Part shown: in pieces, positions 1 to 5,234 of the stretch
Position numbering within the stretch: the first letter of the stretch is position 1
How the letters are laid out: each line of letters starts with the position of its first letter
Source: Spirochaetaceae bacterium
GTDB lineage: Bacteria; Spirochaetota; Spirochaetia; Treponematales; Breznakiellaceae
Direction: 5' to 3'
Length of the DNA: 5,235 bases
NCBI GenBank assembly: GCA_031265025.1
Contig: JAISDF010000213.1
Coordinates: forward strand, 1-5,235
Notes under the pieces: generated by a model
What the model saw: only the letters and a program-made list of their open reading frames with translations
What the model was told of the DNA's origin: nothing
Databases searched by the model: none
Translations under genes and position numbers: made by a program

Positions 1-801
1 CTTCTGACCACCAGGATTGAGGATGAAAGGTCCCTGCTTCTTAACCAGGACATACTGGCCTTTTACGGCCATCCCCTGTCCCGGCGCATGGGCATACTGG
101 GTCTCTATCCTCTTGAGGAACTGGACAGGCGGCTCTCCGCCCTCGCCGATGAATACCGCGAAATCAACAACGGCCGTGGCATCAAGAAAGCCTTTTATAT
201 AATCTACGGAACCGTCTGGCCGGAAGGGCAGATAGGTATACTCAATGAAGCGGTGCTCCAAAACTATATCCAGTATGCCCTTGACCACGACATACTCATC
301 TTCCTGGACCATCAGATAGGCCGCTATGGTGTGATTGACTCTCTTAAAAGAATGTTCCCCTATCTGCGTTACCCCAATGTGCATCTGGCCCTTGACCCTG
401 AATGGCGCACCGAAAAGCCCATGGAAGAAATAGGCAGCGTCAGCGCGGCTGAAATCAACGAAGCCCAGAGTGTCATGGAAGACTATATAAGGGAACACAA
501 GATACCCGGCGAGCGCATGCTGGTCATTCACCAGTTTAACTGGAGAATGATACGGAACCGCGAAGAGGTACGGAGCGATTTTGAAAAAGTCAGGCTGGTT
601 CACTGCGCCGACGGCTTTGGCAGCCCGTCCATAAAGCGCTCATCCTATGCGTATAACGCCAGAGCGGTCAACATACCGGTCAAGGGCTTCAAGCTCTTCT
701 ACAACCTCGGCACACCCGGCGCGGGATATGACGAACCGCTCCTTGAGCCCAGGGAAGTCCTCTCCCTGGACCCAAGACCGTATATCATTATGTACCAGTA
801 G
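1..801 (+). CDS. Conserved protein of unknown function, 3' part (TIM-barrel-like, ALDPEW/HQF family)
   Basis: The reading frame is open from base 1 and ends with TAG at 799-801. The visible 266 residues are the C-terminal part of a longer protein whose start is outside the window. An internal ATG at 88 is not the likely start, because conserved-looking sequence (an FYGHPLSRRMGILG stretch, residues 21-34) runs through it. Other marks are a hydrophobic strand with FLDHQIGR (101-108), HLALDPEWR (128-136), IGSVSAAEIN (144-153), VIHQF (175-179) and HCADGFGSP (201-209). The alternation of hydrophobic strands and helices suggests a (beta/alpha) barrel. From memory, the same motif order occurs in secreted or lipoprotein-type actinobacterial proteins of unknown function. 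The acidic residues in ALDPEW and HCADG could form an active site as in glycosidase-like barrels, but that is inference and no reaction can be assigned. The N-terminus, where a signal peptide would be, is not visible. The gene converges on the phosphorylase gene. I am sure it is coding, less sure of the family. Confidence 0.85.
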   Translation, partial: LLTTRIEDERSLLLNQDILAFYGHPLSRRMGILGLYPLEELDRRLSALADEYREINNGRGIKKAFYIIYGTVWPEGQIGILNEAVLQNYIQYALDHDILIFLDHQIGRYGVIDSLKRMFPYLRYPNVHLALDPEWRTEKPMEEIGSVSAAEINEAQSVMEDYIREHKIPGERMLVIHQFNWRMIRNREEVRSDFEKVRLVHCADGFGSPSIKRSSYAYNARAVNIPVKGFKLFYNLGTPGAGYDEPLLEPREVLSLDPRPYIIMYQ

Positions 802-830
802 GGAAAAGACAGTTTCAACAAACCAAAGCA

Positions 831-855
831 TGAAGTTTGGCGAAGCCAAACTTCA
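831..855. repeat. Perfect 11-bp hairpin with GAA triloop, downstream of the left-hand gene
   Basis: TGAAGTTTGGC (831-841) pairs perfectly with GCCAAACTTCA (845-855) around a GAA loop (842-844). Read as + strand RNA, this closes C(GAA)G, a stable GNA-type triloop. It lies 29 nt after the stop codon of the + strand gene and 1 nt before the terminator hairpin at 857-888. It has no T-tract of its own, so it is not a classical intrinsic terminator alone. It may stabilise the mRNA 3' end, assist the neighbouring terminator, or be one copy of a dispersed palindromic repeat. A hairpin at 5080-5100 has the same GAA loop but a different stem. Confidence 0.75.
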
Positions 856-856
856 C

Positions 857-888
857 TAACAAAAAAGGCCTAACGGCCTTTTTTGTTA
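857..888. terminator. Bidirectional intrinsic terminator between convergent genes
   Basis: TAACAAAAAAGGCC (857-870) and GGCCTTTTTTGTTA (875-888) form a perfect 14-bp stem with a TAAC loop (871-874). The GGCC core with an A6 tract on one side and a T6 tract on the other gives a GC stem followed by a U-run in both directions. It therefore suits both the + strand gene ending at 801 and the minus strand phosphorylase ending at 886. The phosphorylase stop codon TAA (888-886) forms the first three bases of the stem on its own strand. Confidence 0.9.
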
Positions 889-3426
889 AGCCCATTTAAT
901 CAGCCCGGTCTTGTAGGGGCTTACCAGCCCTTCATGTTTGGGAAGTATGCGCACCGTATGTCCCTGACGTCCGGTATCTTCACATTCTATACGAACCTGG
1001 AAACGGTATACGCTCCCCTCGTTTCCCGCGGGTTTCATCTCCGCCCGCCTGGGGTTTTCTATGGCCGAGCCCTGGTTGGAAACCGTGCCGTGGAAAAGCT
1101 CCACCCGGAGTTCATCGGGGTTGAGGCCGGAAAGTTCTATGGAGGCGGTTACGGTAAGCGCGTCGCCCCGGTGCATCACCGGCCTGGCGTTGGACTCGAC
1201 CCGGTTGATGCGCAGGCTGCCCCAGGCGCCCCGCAGTTTCTGGATATACGCCGCTATGGATTTGGCCTCGGCAAAATCGTCCTTGGCCATGCGCCGGTAG
1301 TTTTTGAGGGCCGGAAAGTAGAACTGGTTTGAATAATCCATGAGCATGCGATGGCTGGACATAGACTGGCCTATTTCCCGCATACAGGACTTCATGCGCC
1401 TGATCCATTCCCTGGGAAGGCCGTCCCTGCCCCGCTGGTAAAACAGGGGAATTATATCCCGCTCAAGGAGGTCGTAGAGGGCCTTGCTCTCTATCTCGTC
1501 CTGGAGCTGGGTATCCTCATATATTTCGCCCTGGCCTATGGCCCAGCCCACATTGGGGTTATAGGCCTCATCCCACCAGCCGTCCAGTATGGAACAGTTA
1601 AGAACGCCGTTCATCGAGGCCTTCATGCCGCTGGTGCCTGACGCTTCCATGGGCCTGCGGGGTGTGTTGAGCCACACGTCGGCGCCGCCGGTAAGATAGC
1701 GGGCAACGGTGATGTCGTAGTTTTCAATAAAGACAATACGGCTTGTAACATCGTACTTATCGGCAAAATGAAGTATCTCCCGGATTAATTCCTTGCCGGG
1801 CATATCCATGGGATGGGCTTTTCCGGCAAAAATAAGCTGGACAGGCCGGTCATTATCCCGCACCAGGCGGAGCAGCCGTTCAGGGTCCCTGAGAAGAAGG
1901 TTCCCCCGTTTGTATGTGGCAAAACGGCGGGCAAAGGCCAGTGTCAGGGCATAGGGCGACAGGGCGTCTTCGGCCTGCTGGATGCGCCGTTCCACAGCGC
2001 CGGTACGCTGGTAATGCTGCCTGATCCGGTCCCGGGCAAAGGCCACAAGCCGTTCCCGCCGCCTTTCGTGGGTACGCCACAGTTCCTCATCGGAAATGCG
2101 GTCCATACGGTCCCATATAGCAAGGTCCGTAGGCTCCTCGTCAAAATGGGGGCCGAAGTAACGGTCAAGAAGATCCGTCATATTGCTTGACACCCAGGTA
2201 CGGGGATGAACGCCGTTTGTTACATGGCCTATGGGCACTTCTTCCAGGGGAAGACCGGGCCACAGGTCCTTCCACATTATCCGGGACACCTTGCCGTGAA
2301 GCCTCGCCACGCCGTTGGCATAGGCCGCGAGTTTAAGGGCCAGAACCGTCATGCAGTAGGTCTCATGGTCGTCATCAGGCCGCACGCGGCCGAGACCGAG
2401 AAAATCTTTCCAGGAAATACCCAGCATCTGGGGCCAGGCGTGGAAATACTTCTCCATAAGGCTTATGTCAAAGCGCTCGTTTCCCGCGGGAACCGGCGTA
2501 TGGGTAGTAAAAATATTCGTCGGCCATACCGCTTCCTGGGCTTCGGCAAAACTAAAGCCCTTGTCCTGAATAAATTCCCGCATGCGCTCAAGGCCCAGAA
2601 AGGCCGAATGTCCTTCATTCATGTGGGTAGCGCCGGGGTTAATATCAAGGGCCCGGAGCGCCCTGATGCCGCCTATACCAAGCAGAATCTCCTGCCTGAT
2701 ACGGGTCTCCTTGTCCCCGCCGTAAAGGGCGGCGGTTACATTCCGTATCTCGGGGGTGTTTTCTTCGATATTTGCGTCAAGAAGGTAGAGGCTCGCCCTC
2801 CCCACCCTGACTTCCCATATCTGGGCAAAAACCTCCTGACCCGCCATATCTACCGAAATCCTGAGAGGATTGCCCGCCTTGTCCGTCTTGAGGTCCACCG
2901 GCATATTATGCCAGTCGTTCTCGGGATAACTCTCCTGCTGGAACCCATCGGCGTTAAGGTACTGGCTGAAATATCCCTGCCTGTAAAGCAGCCCCACCCC
3001 GACCAGCGGCAGGCCCATATCCGAAGAAGTCTTCATGTGGTCCCCGGACAAAATCCCCAGGCCGCCGGAATAAATGGGCAGAGACACATCCATCCCGTAT
3101 TCCATGGAAAAATAGGCCACCACGTCCTTTTTGGCGCCCCGGTACCAGGTTTCTCCCTTTTTGTACTTCTGGAAACGGCCGTACACCTCGCTCATGGCCG
3201 CGAGATAAGAATCATCTTTGGCGGCCTTCTCCAGCCGGTCCTGACTCACCATGCCCAAGGTTCTGATGGGATTCTGCTGGGACTTGAGCCATGCGTCATA
3301 GTCCAGGCGTATAAAAAGCTGAACCGCGTCAAAATTCCAGGAAAGCCACAAATTCCGGGCGATTTCCTCAAGGGGTTTCAGGGAAACCGGAAGTTTCGGT
3401 TTAACGGTATAGGTGGATATGTTCAT
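886..3426 (-). CDS. glgP: Glycogen/alpha-glucan phosphorylase (GT35, PLP-dependent)
   Basis: This 846-residue cytosolic enzyme is predicted to cleave terminal alpha-1,4 bonds of glycogen or maltodextrin with phosphate, releasing glucose 1-phosphate. Residues 10-100 match the N-terminal DUF3417-type region of the alpha-glucan phosphorylase subfamily (ARNLWLSWNFDA, 23-34). The catalytic core shows FSMEYG (106-111), GGLGILSGDH (121-130), THMNEGHSA (267-275), THTPVPAGNERF (308-319) and HVTNGVHPRTW (401-411). EASGTSGMKAS (594-604) contains Lys602, the expected pyridoxal-phosphate lysine. Residues about 735-846 form a beta-rich C-terminal domain ending VRILPKHEGL...GLIKWA, as in the long bacterial members. 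The length is normal and no key motif is missing. The ATG at 3426-3424 is the only sensible start: an in-frame TAG sits four codons upstream, and residues 7-30 already match the family N-terminus. No good Shine-Dalgarno sequence precedes it. The gene follows the anti-sigma gene by 56 nt on the same strand. Confidence 0.97.
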   Translation of the reverse strand: MNISTYTVKPKLPVSLKPLEEIARNLWLSWNFDAVQLFIRLDYDAWLKSQQNPIRTLGMVSQDRLEKAAKDDSYLAAMSEVYGRFQKYKKGETWYRGAKKDVVAYFSMEYGMDVSLPIYSGGLGILSGDHMKTSSDMGLPLVGVGLLYRQGYFSQYLNADGFQQESYPENDWHNMPVDLKTDKAGNPLRISVDMAGQEVFAQIWEVRVGRASLYLLDANIEENTPEIRNVTAALYGGDKETRIRQEILLGIGGIRALRALDINPGATHMNEGHSAFLGLERMREFIQDKGFSFAEAQEAVWPTNIFTTHTPVPAGNERFDISLMEKYFHAWPQMLGISWKDFLGLGRVRPDDDHETYCMTVLALKLAAYANGVARLHGKVSRIMWKDLWPGLPLEEVPIGHVTNGVHPRTWVSSNMTDLLDRYFGPHFDEEPTDLAIWDRMDRISDEELWRTHERRRERLVAFARDRIRQHYQRTGAVERRIQQAEDALSPYALTLAFARRFATYKRGNLLLRDPERLLRLVRDNDRPVQLIFAGKAHPMDMPGKELIREILHFADKYDVTSRIVFIENYDITVARYLTGGADVWLNTPRRPMEASGTSGMKASMNGVLNCSILDGWWDEAYNPNVGWAIGQGEIYEDTQLQDEIESKALYDLLERDIIPLFYQRGRDGLPREWIRRMKSCMREIGQSMSSHRMLMDYSNQFYFPALKNYRRMAKDDFAEAKSIAAYIQKLRGAWGSLRINRVESNARPVMHRGDALTVTASIELSGLNPDELRVELFHGTVSNQGSAIENPRRAEMKPAGNEGSVYRFQVRIECEDTGRQGHTVRILPKHEGLVSPYKTGLIKWA

Positions 3427-3482
3427 AAAGCAAGACTAGTCTCTAACAGCCCTTTGTGTCTACGGCCTGGTAGCTAAAAAAA
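3427..3482 (-). promoter_or_regulatory. Leader between anti-sigma gene and glgP, with a 10-bp palindrome
   Basis: This 56-nt spacer holds a perfect palindrome, AGACTAGTCT (3433-3442), ending 7 nt before the glgP ATG. No strong hairpin followed by a T-run is present, so no intrinsic terminator isolates glgP from the sigma/anti-sigma genes. No convincing -35/-10 pair is seen: TAGACA and TAGTCT are 18 nt apart but match the consensus poorly. There is also no purine-rich ribosome-binding site at normal spacing. The palindrome could be an operator or affect translation, which is inference; a 10-bp palindrome can occur by chance. Confidence 0.35.
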
Positions 3483-3974
3483 CTAATGCAGCCTGAAACG
3501 CTCGGAGAGTTCCTTGAGATGGCTGCCGATGAAAAGGGCGCTGTAGGCGCTGATAATGATGCCTATGGTTACGCCCATGGGAATCATCAGGGATAAACCT
3601 GACACGGCGAAAAGTTCCATAAAATCAAGGCAGAAAAAGACCGAAACCAGGGAGGCCACAATGACGCAGCCGGCGATGACCCAGCGGCGAAAGGAGAGGA
3701 CCTCGGCGCCCGGCAGACTCGAGTCATCCTCCGCTTCGGCGAGAATATGCTCCATGATCGCGTCGCTGAGGCCGGGAACTTCAAAGCCGCTGTTCAGTTC
3801 AGGGTCCAGGCATGAAGAAGCAAGCAGGTCCCGGCCCAGCCGCCAGCGGCGCAGCGCCGAGGCGCAGTGGGGGCAGAAGAAAAGATGCGTCTCAACAAGA
3901 AAGCGCTTGAAAAAAGAAAGTTCTTCATCCCCGTCATGGTCTATCACCAAATTCACAATGTCATCGCAGCGCAC
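3483..3974 (-). CDS. Membrane anti-sigma factor with HxxxCxxC zinc-binding motif
   Basis: This 163-residue protein is predicted to hold the ECF sigma factor encoded just upstream at the inner membrane. Cys3, then His30, Cys34 and Cys37 (THLFFCPHC) fit the C-x(~26)-H-x3-C-x2-C pattern of the zinc-binding anti-sigma (ZAS) domain. Residues about 97-116 and 127-149 are two hydrophobic membrane segments joined by a loop of only about 10 residues, and a short charged tail follows. If both span the membrane, the N-terminal domain and the tail lie in the cytoplasm and there is almost no extracytoplasmic sensor domain. The start is GTG at 3974-3972. It is supported by an AGGAGG Shine-Dalgarno (3985-3980) at 5-nt spacing, and it keeps Cys3 of the motif. 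Only 9 nt separate it from the sigma gene. Overall sequence is not one I recognise beyond the ZAS motif and context. Confidence 0.85.
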   Translation of the reverse strand: MRCDDIVNLVIDHDGDEELSFFKRFLVETHLFFCPHCASALRRWRLGRDLLASSCLDPELNSGFEVPGLSDAIMEHILAEAEDDSSLPGAEVLSFRRWVIAGCVIVASLVSVFFCLDFMELFAVSGLSLMIPMGVTIGIIISAYSALFIGSHLKELSERFRLH

Positions 3975-3979
3975 CCTGT

Positions 3980-3985
3980 CCTCCT
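3980..3985 (-). promoter_or_regulatory. Strong ribosome-binding site of the anti-sigma gene, overlapping the sigma stop codon
   Basis: AGGAGG on the minus strand lies 5 nt before the GTG start. Its first two bases are the last two bases of the sigma gene's TAG stop (3986-3984). Ribosomes ending on the sigma message would sit on this site, which favours coupled, balanced synthesis of sigma and anti-sigma factor. It decides in favour of GTG over internal ATG/GTG codons. Confidence 0.85.
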
Positions 3986-4535
3986 ATGATTCCCATACGT
4001 CCCCCAGCGCTTCCTGAAGGAGTTTCTTTGCCCGGAATACATGAGACTTTATGGTATTCACCGGATATCCGGTTACCGTCTCAATCTCCTGATATGAACG
4101 GTCATAGAAGAAAAACAGGTCGACGCATATACGGTACCGTTCCGGCAGCCCTTCTACCGCCCGTCTTACCGCCTCCCGCGCGGATACAAGCATGGTCCGT
4201 TTTTCAGGAGTGTCAAAATCAGGGACCGCGTCTTCCTCGGCAAGACTCCGGTACTCCTTCCGGCGCTTGATTCCGTTGACGCCCGTATTATAGGCGACAC
4301 GGTACAGCCAGGTTGAAAAACGGGACCCGCCCCTGAACTGGGCAAGGTTCCTGAATACCTTGAGAAATACCTCCTGGGAAAAGTCAGAGGCATCCTCCCG
4401 GTTATGAAAAAAACTCATTCCCATGCTGAATACCGCTTTCTCATAACGCAGCACCAGCAGGCGGAACACCCCAACATCGCCTGAAAGGACTTCCCTTATG
4501 ATCAAAAGATCATCGGCTTCTTCCTCCCGCTTCAT
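3984..4535 (-). CDS. ECF-family RNA polymerase sigma factor (RpoE-like)
   Basis: This 183-residue protein has the two-domain layout of ECF sigma factors. Region 2 (about 24-93) contains the DASDFSQEVFLKVFRNL helix (48-64), for -10 and core polymerase contacts, and RFSTWLYRVAYN (72-83). Region 4 (about 122-177) contains LPERYR (130-135) and a helix-turn-helix, SYQEIETVTGYPVNTIKSHV (147-166), for -35 recognition. The linker is short and no extra C-terminal domain is present. The start is ATG at 4535-4533, preceded by AGGA at 4-nt spacing. It overlaps the upstream gene's TGA as ATGA (4535-4532), so translation is probably coupled. A longer frame back to 4673 only adds the antiparallel shadow of the upstream membrane protein gene. 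The downstream anti-sigma gene makes this a standard sigma/anti-sigma pair. The regulon cannot be read from the window, though glgP downstream is an obvious candidate. Confidence 0.96.
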   Translation of the reverse strand: MKREEEADDLLIIREVLSGDVGVFRLLVLRYEKAVFSMGMSFFHNREDASDFSQEVFLKVFRNLAQFRGGSRFSTWLYRVAYNTGVNGIKRRKEYRSLAEEDAVPDFDTPEKRTMLVSAREAVRRAVEGLPERYRICVDLFFFYDRSYQEIETVTGYPVNTIKSHVFRAKKLLQEALGDVWES

Positions 4536-4873
4536 GAAGTCCTGTTGCCGCGCTTCATCCTGTAAAATACGATCAGGGCGGCTCCAATGGCAAGCGGTAT
4601 AATGCCGCCCAGAAGCGCCAGGTCCAATCCGCGGAACGCCGCGAGAAACACCGAAATGGTGACCCCCACGCATACCAGGAGCAGTCCGGCGAGGAGGCTG
4701 AAGGAAAGCAGATCAAAATCAGGGCGGCTGTACTGCCCGGCCTTGATGAGCAGCACCTTCCGCCGGTGATTCCACAGAAGATAAAAGAACACAACCACAG
4801 AACCCATCACGATACCCACAATGGGAATCAGCGCGATGATGATCTGGGCGGCTGTTGATTTGATCTGGTCCAT
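4532..4873 (-). CDS. Small three-helix membrane protein (DUF6249-like), first gene of the sigma cassette
   Basis: The predicted protein has 113 residues. Three hydrophobic segments (about 9-33, 55-79 and 83-104) are predicted to span the membrane. Between the first two lies a basic loop, NHRRKVLLIKAGQYSRPDF (35-53), and the C-terminus is basic (YRMKRGNR). A first helix followed by a basic 'RR/K..LI..G' turn and a paired hydrophobic region resembles DUF6249-type proteins, which I recall being found beside sigma factors; this match is from memory. The ATG at 4873-4871 is chosen because an AAGAGG lies 10 nt upstream (4889-4884) and the sequence becomes hydrophobic just after it. An ATG at 4927 would place the likely -10 box inside the gene. 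The 3' end overlaps the sigma gene by 4 nt, so its product is made with the sigma factor and may take part in sensing (inference). Confidence 0.8.
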   Translation of the reverse strand: MDQIKSTAAQIIIALIPIVGIVMGSVVVFFYLLWNHRRKVLLIKAGQYSRPDFDLLSFSLLAGLLLVCVGVTISVFLAAFRGLDLALLGGIIPLAIGAALIVFYRMKRGNRTS

Positions 4874-4910
4874 ACGCGGAAAACCTCTTGTCGAAAACGG
4901 CGATAGTTCA

Positions 4911-4939
4911 AATATAACGCAAAACAAAGCCCCGGTCTA
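4911..4939 (-). promoter_or_regulatory. Candidate sigma-70-type promoter of the membrane protein-sigma-anti-sigma unit
   Basis: On the minus strand, TAGACC (4939-4934, 4 of 6 to TTGACA) is followed after 17 nt by TATATT (4916-4911, 5 of 6 to TATAAT). This lies 37 nt upstream of the ATG at 4873. The spacing and position are right for transcription of the three-gene unit, possibly continuing into glgP. The match is by eye only. An autoregulated ECF promoter (GGAAC-type -35) was looked for and not found. Confidence 0.45.
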
Positions 4940-4990
4940 TTGGATCTGTGAGATACCCCGGTTGGTAGCCTCGTTTTTATTAGACCCCGG
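4930..4990. repeat. Three CCCCGG repeats upstream of and overlapping the candidate promoter
   Basis: CCCCGG occurs at 4930-4935, 4956-4961 and 4985-4990. The start-to-start distances are 26 and 29 nt, so the copies are not on exactly the same helix face. The first copy overlaps the candidate -35 box. The copies could be binding sites for a regulator, or chance in a moderately GC-rich stretch. Confidence 0.3.
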
Positions 4991-5033
4991 CCAGGGGGAA
5001 AAGTTGCTTACGGAAAGCGGACAGCCTCATTAG

Positions 5034-5066
5034 AGTTGTTCGGAAACCTCAAGTGTCCGAACAACT
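5034..5066. repeat. Hairpin 1 of the intergenic hairpin array
   Basis: AGTTGTTCGGA (5034-5044) pairs perfectly with TCCGAACAACT (5056-5066). After one A-G mismatch, AC (5046-5047) can pair with GT (5053-5054), leaving a CTCAA loop. No T-run follows on either strand, so it is not a classical terminator. It is the most distal of three hairpins downstream of the FliL-like gene and lies about 160 nt upstream of the membrane protein gene. Confidence 0.75.
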
Positions 5067-5079
5067 TCCGCTGAAAACC

Positions 5080-5100
5080 GCAAAATGTGAAACATTTTGC
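5080..5100. repeat. Hairpin 2 of the intergenic hairpin array, GAA triloop
   Basis: GCAAAATGT (5080-5088) pairs perfectly with ACATTTTGC (5092-5100) around a GAA loop (5089-5091). The loop is the same as in the hairpin at 831-855, at the other end of the window. It sits 13 nt after hairpin 1 and 1 nt before hairpin 3. No terminal T-run is present. Confidence 0.75.
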
Positions 5101-5101
5101 A

Positions 5102-5140
5102 AGACTTGTGAGACAACCAACCGGGTTGTCGAACAAGTCT
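5102..5140. repeat. Hairpin 3 of the intergenic hairpin array, with internal GA/GA
   Basis: The outer arms AGACTTGT (5102-5109) and ACAAGTCT (5133-5140) and the inner arms GACAACC (5112-5118) and GGTTGTC (5124-5130) are both perfect. They are joined by GA opposite GA (5110-5111 and 5131-5132), and the loop is AACCG. The outer right arm overlaps the stop codon of the FliL-like gene (5141-5139) by 2 nt. It may protect or terminate that transcript, but no U-run follows on the minus strand. Confidence 0.75.
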
Positions 5141-5234
5141 ATTCTATTATCATAAATTCATTGAAATAGAGGACGCTTATTCTCCCCAGGCGGAGGCCGG
5201 CATTGTAGCGGCGCAGCAGTTCCGCCTTGATTTC
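5139..5234 (-). CDS. FliL-like protein, C-terminal fragment
   Basis: Only the last 31 codons and a TAG stop (5141-5139) are inside the window; the gene enters from the right edge. The visible end reads EIKAELLRRYN...GRISVLYFNEFMIIE. This fits the C-terminal pattern of FliL: an amphipathic 'LK.EI...N' helix, then a 'G+i..vYFteF.i' strand at the very end. FliL is a single-span inner-membrane protein of the flagellar basal body that associates with the stator. The assignment rests on a short tail and memory of the family, so another protein with a similar ending is possible. Downstream there is no fliM or other flagellar gene, which is unlike the usual motB-fliL-fliM order. Confidence 0.5.
   Translation of the reverse strand, partial: EIKAELLRRYNAGLRLGRISVLYFNEFMIIE

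Noticed and set aside
88..90. ATG at 88 as the start of the left-hand gene
   Set aside because: The frame is open to base 1, with family-like sequence upstream of the ATG, so the gene is truncated by the window edge.
883..2190. Several + strand open frames (883-1332, 1351-1641, 1813-2190)
   Set aside because: All are shadows of the phosphorylase gene, with low-complexity or patternless translations and no ribosome-binding sites.
2206..3477. Long 423-codon open frame on the + strand
   Set aside because: It lies wholly antiparallel to the phosphorylase gene, whose motifs are unmistakable. Its translation shows no domain, and it is explained by the codon bias of the opposite strand.
3556..4017. 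+ strand open frame of 153 codons opposite the anti-sigma gene
   Set aside because: The translation is rich in Ser, Arg and Lys with no family signal. The minus strand frame has the ZAS motif, membrane segments and a consensus ribosome-binding site.
4536..4673. N-terminal extension of the sigma factor to an ATG at 4673
   Set aside because: The extension overlaps the membrane protein gene and does not look like a sigma factor N-terminus. The ATG at 4535 has AGGA before it and gives a normal ECF length.
4874..4927. N-terminal extension of the small membrane protein to an ATG at 4927
   Set aside because: It would include the likely -10 box and adds residues unrelated to the membrane protein. 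The ATG at 4873 has an upstream AAGAGG.
5034..5140. CRISPR array
   Set aside because: The three palindromes differ in sequence and length and there are no regular spacers.
5034..5140. Ordinary intrinsic terminators for the FliL-like gene
   Set aside because: None of the hairpins is followed by a T-run on the minus strand. Termination by another mechanism remains possible, but they are listed as hairpin repeats instead.
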